Assembly: GCA_030141605.1 (NCBI GenBank)
Contig: JAQGDQ010000033.1
Coordinates: 434,001-498,000 of the forward strand
Direction of reading: 5' to 3'
Length of the DNA: 64,000 nt
DNA from: Tubiluchus corallicola
Taxonomy: Eukaryota > Priapulida > Priapulimorpha > Priapulimorphida > Tubiluchidae
Below the pieces are notes generated by a model. It did not search any database. It worked only from the letters and a program-made list of their open reading frames with translations, and was not told the DNA's origin. Both the position numbers and the translations under genes were made by a program. Of this stretch, positions 38,340 through 53,375 are shown in pieces; within the stretch, counting starts at the first letter, position 1; each line of letters begins with the position of its first letter.

Positions 38340-38690
38340 CGACCTCTAAAGACAAGACTTCTGAAGTCCAGATGCCAGAGAAACCAAAAACAGACCAGAC
38401 TGCTAGATCATATTTCAGACAGGCACCACACGGGCCAGCCACAGACCGGACCACTGACAGATCACATCTCATACAGGCTAGAAACCTGGCAGACCAGTCA
38501 CAAACCAGACACCCAAATTGACCAGCCAAAGACGAAACCCCAGACAGATGAGTCACGATAATAGAACAGACCTTTGAAGACCATACCCAAGACAGACAAG
38601 CCATACTCCAGGCCTCTGGTAGCTCAGAATCTAAAGACCAAACCCCAGACAGACTACCATGCCCTACCAGACCAGACCCACAGACGTAGA
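38340..38690 (+). repeat. CAGACCAGAC-type degenerate minisatellite
   Basis: Repeated ACAGACCAGACC, TCTGACAGATCA and CAGACAGAC modules suggest a unit of roughly 55-65 bp. The same module family forms inverted arms inside the element at 43655-45112. Confidence 0.6.
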
Positions 38691-38735
38691 GATATAGGAA
38701 GTGCAATCTCATATTGGGCATTGGCTCTATGCTAT

Positions 38736-38850
38736 AATTATGCTATTCAATGTCTAGAAAGTTTTTATTTAATTTAACAAAGAATTTTTCGCTTTAACAA
38801 ATTTTTCAAGCAATTAGAACACTAATTTTGATACATGCTTGCTGCATTAT
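38736..38850. repeat. Dispersed repeat, copy 1 (second copy at 40255-40376)
   Basis: The shared order of blocks is TTATGCTATT, TGTCTAGAA, AATTTAACAAA, TTTCGCTTTTAACA, AACACTAATT and ATGCATGCTTG-like sequence. Both copies are on the same strand, 1.5 kb apart. Confidence 0.6.
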
Positions 38851-40254
38851 GCTAAGTAATGTTCCAGATTTTATCAATCCAGGAGCGTCCCACTCTATGG
38901 TGATTTAAGCAACGAAAAGGTTCGTTTGCTCTATACTAGTTAACTAAAACTGTTGTCTAGTGTGTCGTCTAGAAAGCAATTAATCTTGAAAGTCGATAAT
39001 TTCACGCGAGTAGCAAATCACTCATAGACCTACCCTTCACTAACTTCTGACTACAGTTGTTGACCTTTCCCCGGACGCAAAAGGCACCGGGGTTCACGGC
39101 ATTAGGGACCCTCCATCTGGCGAAGATATAATTTGTTTTTGTCTTAACTTTTTTGTCAGAAGACAAAATGGACTGCATTACTAACTACACGCGTATTTTA
39201 GATGTAGCGGCTTTTTCTTTTTATGAAAATAAATTTGTAGCCAAATAAGTAGACCAAGAAGTGATCAAACAACTTGACATTTTACGTCGCAGGCTTCACA
39301 TAGTACCTACTTATTTGAAAAACGCAAAAAGTCCGGCTTCGCAAAAACCCACTTCCCTTAAAAGAAAATACGTAGCTGGATAAACAGCCTTTTTCTATCA
39401 AAGATTAAGGAAATCCATGTCTTAAGATATTGGCCTGTCTGCGGTTTTGCATGTTAATAATCGGGCCAACCTAATTATTAATGTAGCATCTTGAGACAGT
39501 TAATAAACAGCGTAACTTTCGTACACACACGAAGCAGACTTTGACTCCAAACTGAAGGGTTTCCCCTGCACGCCAACAGAGCCATGCATATCTCAGCTTC
39601 TTCTCATCTTACTGGTTGCTATGTACTTATCATAGTTGTATTTAACATCACGAATATTGGCAAACTTGAAACCTTTATTGCATATTTTCCCTGACAAGTT
39701 GTTTTCATAATAATTAAAACTGTTTTAAATAATCTGATTGTCTGTTTTACAGTCAATAAAACCCAGACACGTTTCGCGTTTATTAAGAGAATAACGTAAC
39801 TAATATTCGTATAATATAAAGTGCATTAGTTTGGTGCGAAAGCATTTCTTAACAGTGATGTCCTCTGAGAACGTTTTTCAAAAGGTACTGAAATAGACAC
39901 TTACAAATATATTCTGATTTATTCAACACCGATATTCCTGTAAAGCTGCCAAGGATAAGCTTGATAGCTGGAGTTTATTGTATCATTACGTCCGGAGATC
40001 TCGCACATTCTAGTAATGTCTCACCTAGTTTTAAAAATACTGATTCCAGTAAACACATTTCAGTTGAAAGTACACTAACAATACAGATATGAAATTTTGT
40101 GTTAAACTGGATAGTTTATATTACTTTGTACTGGGAAACTGTGTGCTAAAATGCCAATTTTCTTCAATCAAAATAACTTACGCACTACGTCTTCTTTTCG
40201 AAACTACTATGTTTAATTTCCTTTTACTCAGTATGAAAATCAACTTATTCAGTT
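38851..40254. other. Non-coding sequence
   Basis: No gene or element recognised. Confidence 0.35.
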
Positions 40255-40376
40255 TGAGTATTATTATGCTATTATGTCTAGAATTTTTTTAAATTTAACA
40301 AACTGTTTTTCAAATGATTTCGCTTTTAACAGTTATAAACACAGTTATAAACACTAATTGTAATGCATGCTTGGCT
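40255..40376. repeat. Dispersed repeat, copy 2
   Basis: Direct relative of the sequence at 38736-38850, with an extra duplication of ACAGTTATAAACAC. Confidence 0.6.
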
Positions 40377-40874
40377 TTCCGAGAATCATTAAGACCAAGA
40401 AATTATTAAGACCATTTTTAGAGAATAATTAAAATAAATATAAAAGAGTAAGAACAAGGAATTAGACTTGTAAAAATGCAATTTAAAATACTTGGATTTT
40501 TGTTTTAATGATGACTAATGTAAATGATTTTTAGCTTTTTAGCTTTATCACAAAAATATCACATTATCGTCATGTTTTAACTACCCTTTTCGCATTGATT
40601 ATTTTCCAGATTCTTAATTATGCACTATTGACTTTTTTCATAATCCTGAACGTTTTTGTTACTAAAAGAGGAAGAGAAACACAAAGTATTTTTTGCATAA
40701 TGATAATAGATGTAATTAACTAATTGCAAGAAGCCAAAGTGTGCATACGTTGTCTAATTACTTCAAGCAGCTGCGTTGTTTTGACTTTAATCACGAAACT
40801 TACAACAGCGATGCAACAAAAAATATTAAGCAGTAAACGAAATAGTCCAGCAGTCCAAAGCCATTTGGGTTGAA

Positions 40875-43356
40875 CGTGTAAGTTTTTTTCTAAGCAGTTT
40901 TCTCATGTTCTGGTGGTCCCTTTTAAAAATATTAAGGGTGGCCCTTTGTCAGCCTTGTGCATTTTGAGATTTTGGACAGAAAGAGATACAACGGAAAAAG
41001 CATATACTGTTACATGTAAAAACTATTATGATTAGGCAAATGAAACTAACACAGACGTAGAATTGAACTAGTAGCTAGTTTTTGACATGGAAAATTCAAA
41101 AATTAGGCTACATTACGTACATAATACATTATATAGGTACAGTAATTATTAGTTTTTGTAGTAATTTAATGTATATTGTTATATTAAGTTGAAGCGCGCT
41201 GTTTGGTAAAATTACAACTGGTGTAGTTTAAAAAAAGCTAGAAAGCTAGAAATTTAAATATTCTTTTATTGAGTTCGGGAAAACCATAATAATTACAACT
41301 ACACAATTTTAGCTAATCTGCTTATCTTAGCTAGGTGCCTATGACGTACGCTATGGATCTCTACTTGACAACATAGCAAGCGAAGATTATATCATAGCAT
41401 TATGGGCAGGTTATTTAATAAAAGTTGTTTTCATTATGATGATGCTTATATGACTGAAAAAGAAGAAAAGACAAAAGGATAAATACTGAGTCATTATGTT
41501 TGTTGTGAAAAAAAATTCTTAGAAGAACACTTCAGCTATGAGACACGATGACATATAGGCCTATACGTCAGGGCACATAAAAGAAAGAAGCCAAAGTCAG
41601 AATAATCGCAGATATTATAGACAAGCAGGAACTACGCAGAAAACTGGGAGTTTGTGTAAATCCTCATAATAACTATAGTTAATGTTGTAAATGGGAAGTT
41701 TGTATTGTTATCATTGAGTGTAGTCAATTCGGTAACATAGGTAGTGCAGCACAACAGTATTTTGAAAAAAGTGGCCGCAAGGATCTACGAGACAATCTCA
41801 ATGAATGCACATGGCATGGGTGAAGAAGTCCGGTGCAAGTGGGATTGAGCAAAAGACGTAATATTCATTTAACTTATTTAAGAATTATAGGAATTCAACA
41901 CTAACCCAAACATCCGCGAAGTTCTGTCCTATGAATTATTTCCAATTCCAACATCAATGGTAAGCTGGAAATAACTGGCCATTGGCCATTCAGCCTTAGC
42001 AAAAGAAATAAATTTCGCAACTGAATTAAAATAATGAACAGGCTGAAAAGAACAAACGAAGAAAAAGTTCAATGGGTCATACAACTAACCAGTAATGAAC
42101 ATTATTCTATCAGATAACACAGGCTGATTATACTGTTTCGCTTTATAACTTTTCGCATCATAATTTGCCCACGCCAATGATTGTGGAATTGGTAAATAAC
42201 CATGGTTAAACAGTAAAGAATCAACAAAGCATCATTCCAAAGATGATAGGAAGCTATGCATATACTGAGTGTAGGAAAGAGAACCACATGGAATGTACTT
42301 TTGCATTCCCGAATTTGGAAATATTAAAGCAGCTTAATGGATGCAGCCCATTGGACTCAAGGCCTAAATTCATTAGTACATGCTATGGATAAGCCTATTC
42401 AAAATGTACATAGTACTATGTCTAGTTGTATGGCACAGTAAAATGCGTAGAACAGGTGATACTAAAGCCACTAGATGCAATTTTAACCATGATCAGATGT
42501 TCTAGTTCTGGTACAAACCAATGGAAGCATTTAGGGAAAATGAAACGAGTGCACATTCAAGCATACATGATGGAAAAAAAACAGTTGAGGTGACTCAACA
42601 TTTTCTCTTGATGGCACAAATGATATGGTTTTGAAAGATGGCACACCGAAACTATTGTAGCCAGTAACTGTGCTTCCTGTGGTAAAATTATAACCAGACG
42701 AAATTTTAAAGGTGATCACAACTCTTATTCTAGAGCAAAGGCATGCAAATCTTTTAAGTCACTACAATTTATGCAATGTTGTGTTAATAATAAGCGTCCA
42801 CAATAGTTAGTTTGCATCATGTTCCGTGCATGTGAAGGCTCTCAGTAATAGCAAACGAATAACATCTGTAAATCTGACAAAGCTAAAACGAGGAATTGGA
42901 CTGTATGAAAGCTATAACTTATTTGTGGGAGTAATGATATATTCTTGGTAAAGAAACTATTGCCTAGTATTTTGAATAAGTGATGAAATCTTAAGATTAG
43001 TGGATTAAGAAAGGACTAACAAGTGAACCATTGAAGAAGAAAAGGACTACGTCCTAATTATATTATTTTGGTGTGATTATATTTTGAAACATATAAAAGT
43101 TCAATCATTTTTTATTTGTTTTAATGTTCTTTAAGTTAAAATATTAAATTTAATCTACTTGCATGATCATGCAAGTATTTCTATTTACATGATCATGGCA
43201 GTTTGGGTTTGTTATAGTACGTGTACTTCTCTAGTGTAACACTTTTTGTCCACCATCTCAAATTGCTCAAGGGTGGCACAGGGCTACCCTTAATATTAAT
43301 ATTCTTAAAGAGGACCGTCAGACCACGAGAAAACCACTGAGAAAAAAACTTACACG
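40875..43356. mobile_element. 2.5-kb element with ~150-bp terminal inverted repeats
   Basis: The left arm (about 40875-41020) begins CGTGTAAGTTTTTTTCT and includes TTAAGGGTGGCCCTTTGTCAG. The right arm (about 43205-43356) is its inverted counterpart, ending GAAAAAAACTTACACG. The 2.2-kb interior has no intact frame and no transposase that I recognise, so it is probably non-autonomous or decayed. Target duplication is unclear. Confidence 0.65.
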
Positions 43357-43654
43357 GCCCCACCGGCTGCCGGACTAAAACGACTAGACGAAAAAAGTTT
43401 GTTTTTAACCCTTAATGGCGCCAGTAAAGGCTTATATTCTTTCTATTTTGATTTTTTTGCATTCTTTGGCTACTACTAACTTGATTTTTTGTTATCAAGA
43501 CTCCATTTCTAACTATACTAGCTTCAAAACTCTATGATAACAGTCGAAACGATAACAGTGATAAGTCTTCTGCAGAATTGTGTGCGTACTCATTTCAAAT
43601 TCGCTACAGATCGAAAGTCCAGATAGTATGCAGACACACCGAACTTAACATCAG

Positions 43655-45112
43655 TTCTTAAAGTTCATTGTGTAACAAAGGTTTATTGTGTAACAAATCA
43701 CAAGACTCGTCGATACGCAACAAGTTTTATATTATTATCTAACAATTTTTGAGATCTTATATATTAACCATTACGTAATAAAAATGGTGCATTGTATAAC
43801 AGACTAACGTAGGATTGGTCGACTTCGGCGGTTAGGTCTTGTCACCGTCTGGATAAGATCTAATTATTGGATGAGTCAGTTTCTTTCTTTTCTAGATTTG
43901 GGTCTGATTTCAGCTTGAACTAGTCTGATCTGAGATCTGGTGCATCAGATCTGAGTGTCAGAGTCTGGCTTTGGCCTATTTGAAGTCTACTCTATCAGAG
44001 GTTTGGTCTGTCTGAGTCTAATTTGTCGTGGGTTAGGTTTAGTTAGGTTTGGATGGGTATAGGTCCAAACCAAAAAATGGCGTTCTTGGATCCGGCACGG
44101 ATCCTTACTTCTTGGTCATGTTGTTAAGAAATTCTAGTACACATTTATTTTTGAAAGTTATCACTTAGCTACAAATTCCGTCCATAGGAAGTTGAAATTT
44201 CGCACAGACATAAATATACTTTATACTAGTTCGCAGGCCGTAAGAAAGCCCAAATTTTCACTTTGGGTTCAGTTAGACCATACAATTGATCGATTAGACC
44301 TCAGAAAGACCAGATCTAACACAGACTAACCACAGAAACCAAACCTCTCACAGATTAGACAACAGGCAGACTAACTACAACTAGACGGTTTATGTCCGTT
44401 TTCCAGAAAAAGTGTTTCCTAGAAAACTCGTTTCGCAGAAAAAGTATTTCACAGAAATATTTTTCAACAGAAAAACCGCAGTTGCGTTTTTAGTTGCAAG
44501 ATCTGCTATTTTAGTAGGATAAAAGGATTTTTTCCGGAAAGCAAATTTTTCTGGTAAGAAAGTTTTCTGTGAAGTTTTTTGTCTGGAAAAAATTTCTGGC
44601 AAGAAAGGCTTTTCTAGGAAATGAGCCTGCCCCAACTAAACCTCTGAAGGATCAGATATTTCAGACAAACTAGAATCTAGACAGACGTGCCACAAACCAT
44701 TGTTAGTTCAAATCTGAGACAGATTATCACAAACCAGACCCGAAACAGACTTTCCACAGACCACACCTCTGATAGATCACACATCAGACATGCTAATTTT
44801 CCGACACAGTTGCCACAGGCTAAACCAGGCCGAGCTAGAATAAGACAGACATCAGGAACATAAAGAAACTGACCCTGTCCAATGGTTGGACCACGACAAA
44901 CCTAATCGTAATTCAGGATCACCTTCCTACATAATACACCACTTGTTGTTACATAATGATGCAATAATTGTTATATAATAATTGTTACTTAGTGACGTAA
45001 ACATTGTTGTAATAACGAATTTTGTGATTTGTTACATGATGCAACATCTTTTATTACGTAATGCTGCATTGGTACATAATGAGCCTTTTGTTACATAATG
45101 AACCTTAACATC
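43655..45112. mobile_element. Nested palindromic (foldback) element, 1.46 kb
   Basis: Outer arms: TTCATTGTGTAACAAA units (43658-43800) against inverted TTTGTTACATAATGAA units (about 44928-45112). Next inward on both sides is GTCAGTTTCTTT, at 43876 and inverted at about 44862. Then come CAGAC/GTCTG minisatellite arms (about 43900-44050 and 44640-44840, plus 44260-44390). The centre is a separate hairpin-forming insert at about 44396-44630. The whole can fold on itself; no coding capacity. Confidence 0.6.
44396..44630. repeat. Inner inverted-repeat insert with AGAAAAAGT-type units
   Basis: The left half repeats CAGAAAAAGTGTTTCC-like units and the right half repeats the inverse (TTTTCTGG, TTTTCTGTGAAG). 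The flanking minisatellite appears to resume on both sides, suggesting insertion into it. Confidence 0.55.
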
Positions 45113-47488
45113 AATGCAAATTACAAAAAGGCAAAAAATGAAACGTAACGGTGAGTTTGCTGCGTTAGCCATAATAGAAAACCGGAAAAAAGTGAAGATG
45201 ACTATTTACATCCCCTCACCCACTAAAAAGATTGGTATATTTACGATTTTAGTTGCATGCAAGCGGTGTATCAATGATGTGTATTTACAAGAAATCTATG
45301 ATACTCTCATGCATGATACTTGCGAATGCAGCAGACCCCAATATATGCTGCCGTGGGTTAGTGCTGCTTTGGCTTCCTGTGTATTCTTAACTAATGACGC
45401 ATGTTTTACCTGCTTTGTAGCATCTTCCTTTGTTTTTTAATTGAAAACAAGAAAAACACAGTAAACGCATTAACTTGAGTGCTTAATAACACAAGGGAAA
45501 ATGTCTGTGCTTATTTAGAGGCATTTACCAATAAACCATGATTAATGCCTAATCTTCTCCTTCTGGAAAGAGTCTTAAAACTAAAGAAGCATGCGGAAAT
45601 TAATTAAGTCTGGAAAGCATTATTGGTTCATAAATGGTTCTTTTACAAAGAAAGTAATCATGTGCTTATCAAAGCTAGTTTTTTCTTAACATTTCTGAGT
45701 TGGAGAACACATGCACCCCTATACTAAAAAATTCGTAAAAGCATTTTCATTGAAACAAAGAAAATGAGTAGAAAATGAAAAACATAATTTAAATGTAACC
45801 AAATCTACATGTAACCGTTGCACATGCCGTGCTTTATATGTGCAAGTGAACGCATCAAACTTCTAATCCACATGAAAACCAGAAGTTTTTGAAACATGAG
45901 CTCGAGCTTTTTTGTTGCATAGATTTGCACTACTTGTATAAAATATAAATCGTTAAAAGTGCTAAATCTGCCAGTTTTCGCTTTCTTAATAAACTTTTAG
46001 AATAAAAACGTTTATATTTAATTTTTGCAAATGCCCCATAAAGCTTTTTCCATTCAAATATTAATCCAAGTTAATGTGGTTCTAAGAACTGATGTTGTAG
46101 AAAGAACAACAAATCACAGTTTGCTAAAACACACACTTGTCAGCGACATTGTTTCGGTTAGATAACATTACAAAAACAGTCAGACGTAACTAACTGAGTT
46201 TGTGCATTGACTCATTCAGTTGACATAATAATATCATTATTCATGAGTTAGCTAACATCTGATTTCTCTCCAATAATTACGCCTGCCACTAACAACTGAT
46301 GTTTAAATCAGGGTAAGCTTTCAAATCAGATGCGCCTTAACAATAATGGCAGTTCAAAGATGAAGTATTATTTCAATCTCAAATATACTTTAATGTAAAA
46401 TCAGTCAGATGCAGCTTGACAACATCTTCACAGACAAGCGGATCTAAAAACAAACAACCAGTGACCAGGCATACTGTTCGCAAAATATGAAAAAAGCATT
46501 TAATGCAATTTTTGGCTTTTTATTTTTGTAAGATAGGCCTATATAAGATGCTTCAGCAAAAATGATACTATTTTTTCTCAGATGCTTGGCTACCCCTCTG
46601 TTGCATGTGGCTCCGCCCCTGTCATCACATGATATTTCAACATTTGAACGAGACTCGCGCAATTTGTGGTGTCTTTTTAAACCTGAAACCTTTTATGAAA
46701 ATGTTTCGGTTTGTGCATCGTATCAAATGTAAAGCGTCATTTTCATCTGTTGACTCTCGGCGCTCGAAATTACGCTTAAAATTCTAAATTCCATAACCAA
46801 TTACTTGTAGCGAAATCACAATCAATAGGTCATGCAGAATAGTTGCATACTGATCGCTAATAACTACTTTATTTCATTTCAAGGCAGGCCAGAGGAGGTC
46901 ATCTGGTGAAGCAGCCCACTGGTTCTTTGTGTGTATTTTTGACCTTGCAGCAAATGTCAAGGTCATTAGAGTCACCTCTGATAACCTAGTGCTTTTTACA
47001 TGCCTTTATTCCCTATTAGAATTTGTGAACAAAATTTGGCAGTGTGTTAAATCGATGTCATGAAATCTGTTATATGTATTATCATTTATGACGTCACGAA
47101 GTTTCTTAAGTCAAATCTCTTCACCTTTAATGGAACGTTCTTTGGAAATAATGGCATAAAGAAAGAGGGAAGTACACAAGCTACTTTCGAAAACCTCTTT
47201 ATCAAAATCCGCCACGTTTCGATTATTTTTCAGACTACCATATAGTAGAATTTTCAGGTCCTGGTGTTAGTTGAGGATGACTAAAGCAGTCTAATTAAAG
47301 AGCAAACAACTAATAGTTTATAATTATTTGTTAAAGTATTATACAAGTATACTCAAAACGTCACGTTTTTACTAACGATGTTTTCGAAGCTTTTAGTTGT
47401 GCTTGCCTTTTTGTTTATTACGTCAATTTGTATGCAGTGCAACAAATAAAATTGAATTTTGTCACACCAATTTTTTTATTATGTTATA
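45113..47488. other. Non-coding sequence
   Basis: A 108-residue plus-strand frame at 45114-45440 has no recognisable domain. Nothing else identified. Confidence 0.35.
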
Positions 47489-48486
47489 GGTAAAACTTCG
47501 TACATGTTTGATTTGAATGTAGATAAAAATGGCACAGGAAAAAATGGCACGGTAAAAATTGCAAAGGAAAAAATGACACAGATGGAAAAGTATGTAAAAA
47601 TGGCACAGGTAAAAATGGCAAAGCCAAATATCGCACACTTAGTAATATATGTGTTTAAGGTTAGGATTACAGTGGGGTATAATTATTTTAGCTATGTTTA
47701 TCTCTGCCAAGAAAGTTATGCTTCAACACAGTCTGTTTGTTTAGTTGTTTTTTGTTTGTTATGACAGTAAGCCTATTACGCAAAAACTATCTAACAGATT
47801 TCCAGGAAATTTTGTGGAGAAGACAGGTATAAGGTGCCAAAATGGGCATTTTTTCGCTGGTTGTTGTTTTGCAAAACTTGCCAAACAGCAAAAAATATTC
47901 GTGAAATGCTTCGTGGAGGCGTCAGTGGTAATTTTTAGTACTTCTTTTTTATTATCTCCACCAGGACAAACAACTACGAGTTAGTTCCAGGTTCCATTTT
48001 GAGAAATTCTCGCTTGCAAAACTGTGTAACGTTGTCCATAACCTTTGCTTATTAATGTGTATAGCCTTATAAAAAGCTGACTTGGTGTGTAAATACGTAT
48101 ATGTGTCAGTCTATTACCATTGCCAGAATTAATGTTTAAAGAAAGGTAGATAAACATTATGTGGAACATTCGTGCATTATTGATTATAAACCCATTTAAT
48201 GAACAAATATTTTGTGAGTCTGTTGCTAATTTATATAATACCAATACATGTACGATTTTGTATGTTTGCTTGTTTATCCTTGTGTTAAATTTTTTTAATG
48301 AAATGACTCAGACGACTAAGGTTAGGATTGTCGGCTTTGGCAAAGACCTGCTTCCTACTGAGCGCATTAGCGCACTTTAGTTTTATTATAGAAATCAATT
48401 GGATCAAAATAACATATATGTCATGTATTTTTACTTTCCATTTGTGCCATTTTTACCGTGCCATTTTTACCTGTGCCATTTTTACC
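47489..48486. mobile_element. ATGGCAC-ended element (copy B, inverted relative to copy A)
   Basis: The left end has about seven AAAAATGGCACAGG-like units (47489-47625). The right end has TTTTTACCGTGCCA units (48440-48486). The interior matches copy A in reverse orientation, including GTTCCAGGTTCCATTT and AGAAATTCTCGCTTGCAAAA. Size is nearly equal to copy A. Confidence 0.7.
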
Positions 48487-49445
48487 CCGCACCGCGTGAT
48501 TTAGGTGTGCTAAATCCCTCGCTGTTAACTCTGTTAACGCTTATACTCTTTCTTTCCCTTCCCTTACCTTCGTGGTCTTTTACATTTGCATTTTATATTG
48601 ACTCTGAGCTGTTTTGAAAAATAAATTGCCTTGTTTCCCGCTGTCAAATGAAGCATTTTATTCTATTGAACGACTCATAAAACTCGTCTACCAAATCTGT
48701 GATATCTGGACGTAAATTAGATTAATTTGAACCGCACATTAAGTCAAATACAGTAGTGGATGTATAGTTCTGACTGCAAAACGATAATTTTTTATATTAT
48801 AGCTAGTTTAAAACTGTAAACATTTCGTATGTAAGCTATATTCCTGTCACGATTATTAGACATTTGACCACTGGTGATCGTTAAGGAATTGGCAAATAAC
48901 CTCTTACAAGATATCCGAAGCTCAGTATCACCACTTATAAATATTATCATAAGTATCTGATCATCAGATTCATAACTATTGTGTTACTGTCAATAATAAC
49001 AGGTTTTCTTAATGAATTACAGCGTACAGACTTATGAGAGAAATGCAAAAGTTTCCTAATTTCTCGCGCACATTAAACGAAGAACAAATTAAAGAAATCA
49101 ATTTATCACGCTTAATTTTCAGGTTGTCTCATTCAAGTATTGTATTCATCTAATCAAAATTGATAACCCTTACACGTTGTGTCATTTAAATGGTCATTAG
49201 CAACAACAGTTAATGTGTGTCCTTATGAGTAATTAAACCTGTTTCCATTAGCAAGTAAAAGAAACGTTAAATTTTGCGTTAAAACATTCATTACTATTAC
49301 TTGATGTGTCGGTAACAAAAATACGTAAGTTAAATGTTGACAGGAGTGAATGTGGGGCGTAATGGTGCAACGCATCGTCATTTCTGGTTATCGAACTGCA
49401 GCTTAATGGGAGAATATCGTACGTATGTCGCAATTGACGTCTAAC
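48487..49445. other. Non-coding sequence
   Basis: No feature recognised. Confidence 0.35.
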
Positions 49446-49960
49446 AAAATGTCTATCATTCTCGTTGACTGCCCTACTAGCGTGCTAGTTATTTCACACA
49501 CACCTGCAGCAGGTACGTTCGGGACATTTAGCTACAGCTCCGTCTAACACTCTTATGAAACATGCTCAACTTTTCATTAGTTAGCAGGAGAAATAGTAGC
49601 TTGGTTCTTATTGTCAATTGAAATTCGAAGTGGATTGGTGGAAGTAGATCGTCTAGTTTCGTTCATAGGAAGAAATACACAACGCTTACGTCTATGAGTT
49701 GCTGATTAAACCATTTTGCAATCAAGAAAACACGCAGTTTAGTTTAGTTTATGGCTTTGCAAGTTAGATAAAAACAACTATTTGATTAAACTTTAAATAA
49801 GGGCAAACAAAATGTTTTCTTTTCTGGCCAGTTTTTACAAATCTCAATGAGATCTTCACAGTCAAAATTAATTCAAATGTGGTCAAAACTTATATTATAG
49901 GTCATAACATCAATGTAATATTAGCTAATTTTACGCTATTTTTCTATTATAATCAATGTT
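49446..49960 (+). repeat. Dispersed repeat family, copy 1 (copy 2 at 55256-56150)
   Basis: Shared blocks in the same order include CATTCTCGTTGACTGCCC, CAACGCTTACGTCTA, CTTTGCAAGTTAGATAAAA and GAGATCTTCAC-GTCAAAATTAATT. Element class not recognised. Confidence 0.7.
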
Positions 49961-50295
49961 AAAAGATACCATTGGGACTTGTGTGATTCGGGCATTCAAT
50001 ATAAGGGTCGTCTATGGAATGGAACAGTGAAATTTATTCCATTTCCGTAGCCTCACAAACGGCAAAAATACAAAAACTTAATACTTGCAGACGAGCACAC
50101 GATTAATTAGCATAGAAAAATACATCACAGGCTTGATGTTCATATGTTTAAAGGAAAGAAAGGCTTAATATTTTTGTTTCTCATTTATTGTAATGCAAGG
50201 CTAGCTTGCTTTGAAACTTCGTCTCTACATTTTGTTTAAATTGAAAAGTCATTTTTTGGCTACTTGAAGTGTTAATTTCGTGTTCAAGTAGCTGT

Positions 50296-51763
<1,468 letters not shown>

Positions 51764-52977
51764 CAAAAATTTGCAAGGCTAACTGGTTTAGTTTCTTTAT
51801 TATACTCATGTCTCTGCATTTTTTAAGCATAATCTTGGATGTAGGCTATAGTGCTGTGCAGTAGAGTATTAGCTTGTCCTGTCTTGCTGGCTATCGCCGA
51901 AGATGGACCGTCAAAAGACTACTGGAGCAAGGATGCCCATGAACAAAGGACACCAGTCAAAGAACCACCTTCAACACTTTAAAAGTGGCCTAAGGATCAC
52001 ATGTCGGGGGAGAGACTGAGGGCCATTGGTCGAGGGACCACCAGTGGAGCTTGAGTGAAATTGCAACTCAGTGTGGATGGTAATTTTCGCTTATAACAAT
52101 AATTGATAAATTTCTTATAGGCCTACTTTTTTATTTTATTTTTATTTAAAATGTATTTTCTATTTTAAAAATGTAGAAGCAATTTAATATCAAAACACTG
52201 TTTTGTAACAGATGGTGTTCGCCTAATTGTCGTCGCTGGCTTATCATAAATTTAATATTTATTCAAACTACTACATGTGAATAAACACGATTAACAAACA
52301 GCTACTGACAGCGATTACATTACATCTCACCTACAAAAGCTTTGAGTGCTGAAATCTATTGGTAATCTGTTGGAGATCACTCTTAACTTTTTAAAAATGA
52401 GCCAATTGTAGGGGTAGTGTTTCCCAATTAAAAGTGGTACCCCCAAAATCAATTTAAACCACGTTTCGACTACAACAACAAAAGTTTACCAAAATGTTCT
52501 GTTAGCCTTGCTGAATAAAGATCAGTAATTTATAAGTGATGAAGTTGGTGCAAAAAACTACATGTATTTAAGAACGAGTTAAACAGGAAGGCAGCGTCGC
52601 GACAGCTAGTTTAGCACACTTAAAGTTCGTGAAAAACTTCAACCTACAATAAGTGAAGATATCATTATGTGAAGAAACCAATTCAGCTATAGGCAGACTT
52701 TGTTGCAGACATTACATGAAAACACCAATTGGTCTGTAGCTGAATTTTCTTTTCTGTTGTTTCTGCTTCTAGAAGGATGCACGATTTTCTTCGTGGACTT
52801 CCAGGCCATGATGAACCCACTGGCTGCTAATTTTTCCTATCGAGAGCCCATCCTTGCAAAGCACTTCTATGAACTCCTCCTTTAAATCAGTTTGCAATCT
52901 ATAGATTCCGTGTTGAAGGCAACTTATAGTCTTTTTGAAGAGGAGGAACTTAGCTAACAGATATGGTAAGATAATAA
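51764..52977. other. Non-coding sequence
   Basis: A comparatively GC-richer patch at 51890-52080 stands out but encodes nothing recognised. Confidence 0.35.
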
Positions 52978-53240
52978 ATAGTTCCACCAGGCCTAATGAC
53001 TACAAGTTACGCCCAGGTTTCATTTCGTTTCGAAAAATTCTCGCTTGGAAAACTATGTATAGCTGTCTGTAACCTTTGCCTATGTATAGCCTTATGAGCT
53101 AAATTCGGTATGTAAAAAAGGTATATTTGTCAGACTTAGTTTATAGTATCAATATTGAATGGCTAAAAGAAATGTAGACAAACACTAAGTAGGATACTCG
53201 TGCACTATTGATTACAATTGTACTTTATTAAGCAGAAAGA
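52978..53240 (+). mobile_element. Fragment of the ATGGCAC-ended element family (copy C)
   Basis: It matches the copy B interior from the GTTCC-CAGGTTTCATTT block through GAAAAATTCTCGCTTGGAAAA, the GTATAGCCTTAT block and the GTGCACTATTGATTA block. It lacks both minisatellite ends, so it is a truncated relic. Confidence 0.6.
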
Positions 53241-53375
53241 ATTCTGGAAGGATAAGGCAACAGTGGAAAGTAGAAAGCATATGACATGATTGACATCGCG
53301 CGTTCAAAATCAAGGTTAGAAAGTAAGGTTGCATGAAATTTAGTAGAAGTTGTATAACTGTGTAACGAGGTGCTG

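Noticed and set aside
38235-38721. Overlapping 108- and 135-residue frames on opposite strands
   Set aside because: They lie in the CAGAC minisatellite; the repetition explains the open frames.
41560-42720. Possible decayed transposase in the 40.9-43.4 kb element
   Set aside because: Six-frame reading gave only short pieces without a DDE or other diagnostic motif.
44390-44635. 81-residue Phe/Lys-rich frame
   Set aside because: Lies within the inner inverted-repeat insert of a foldback element.
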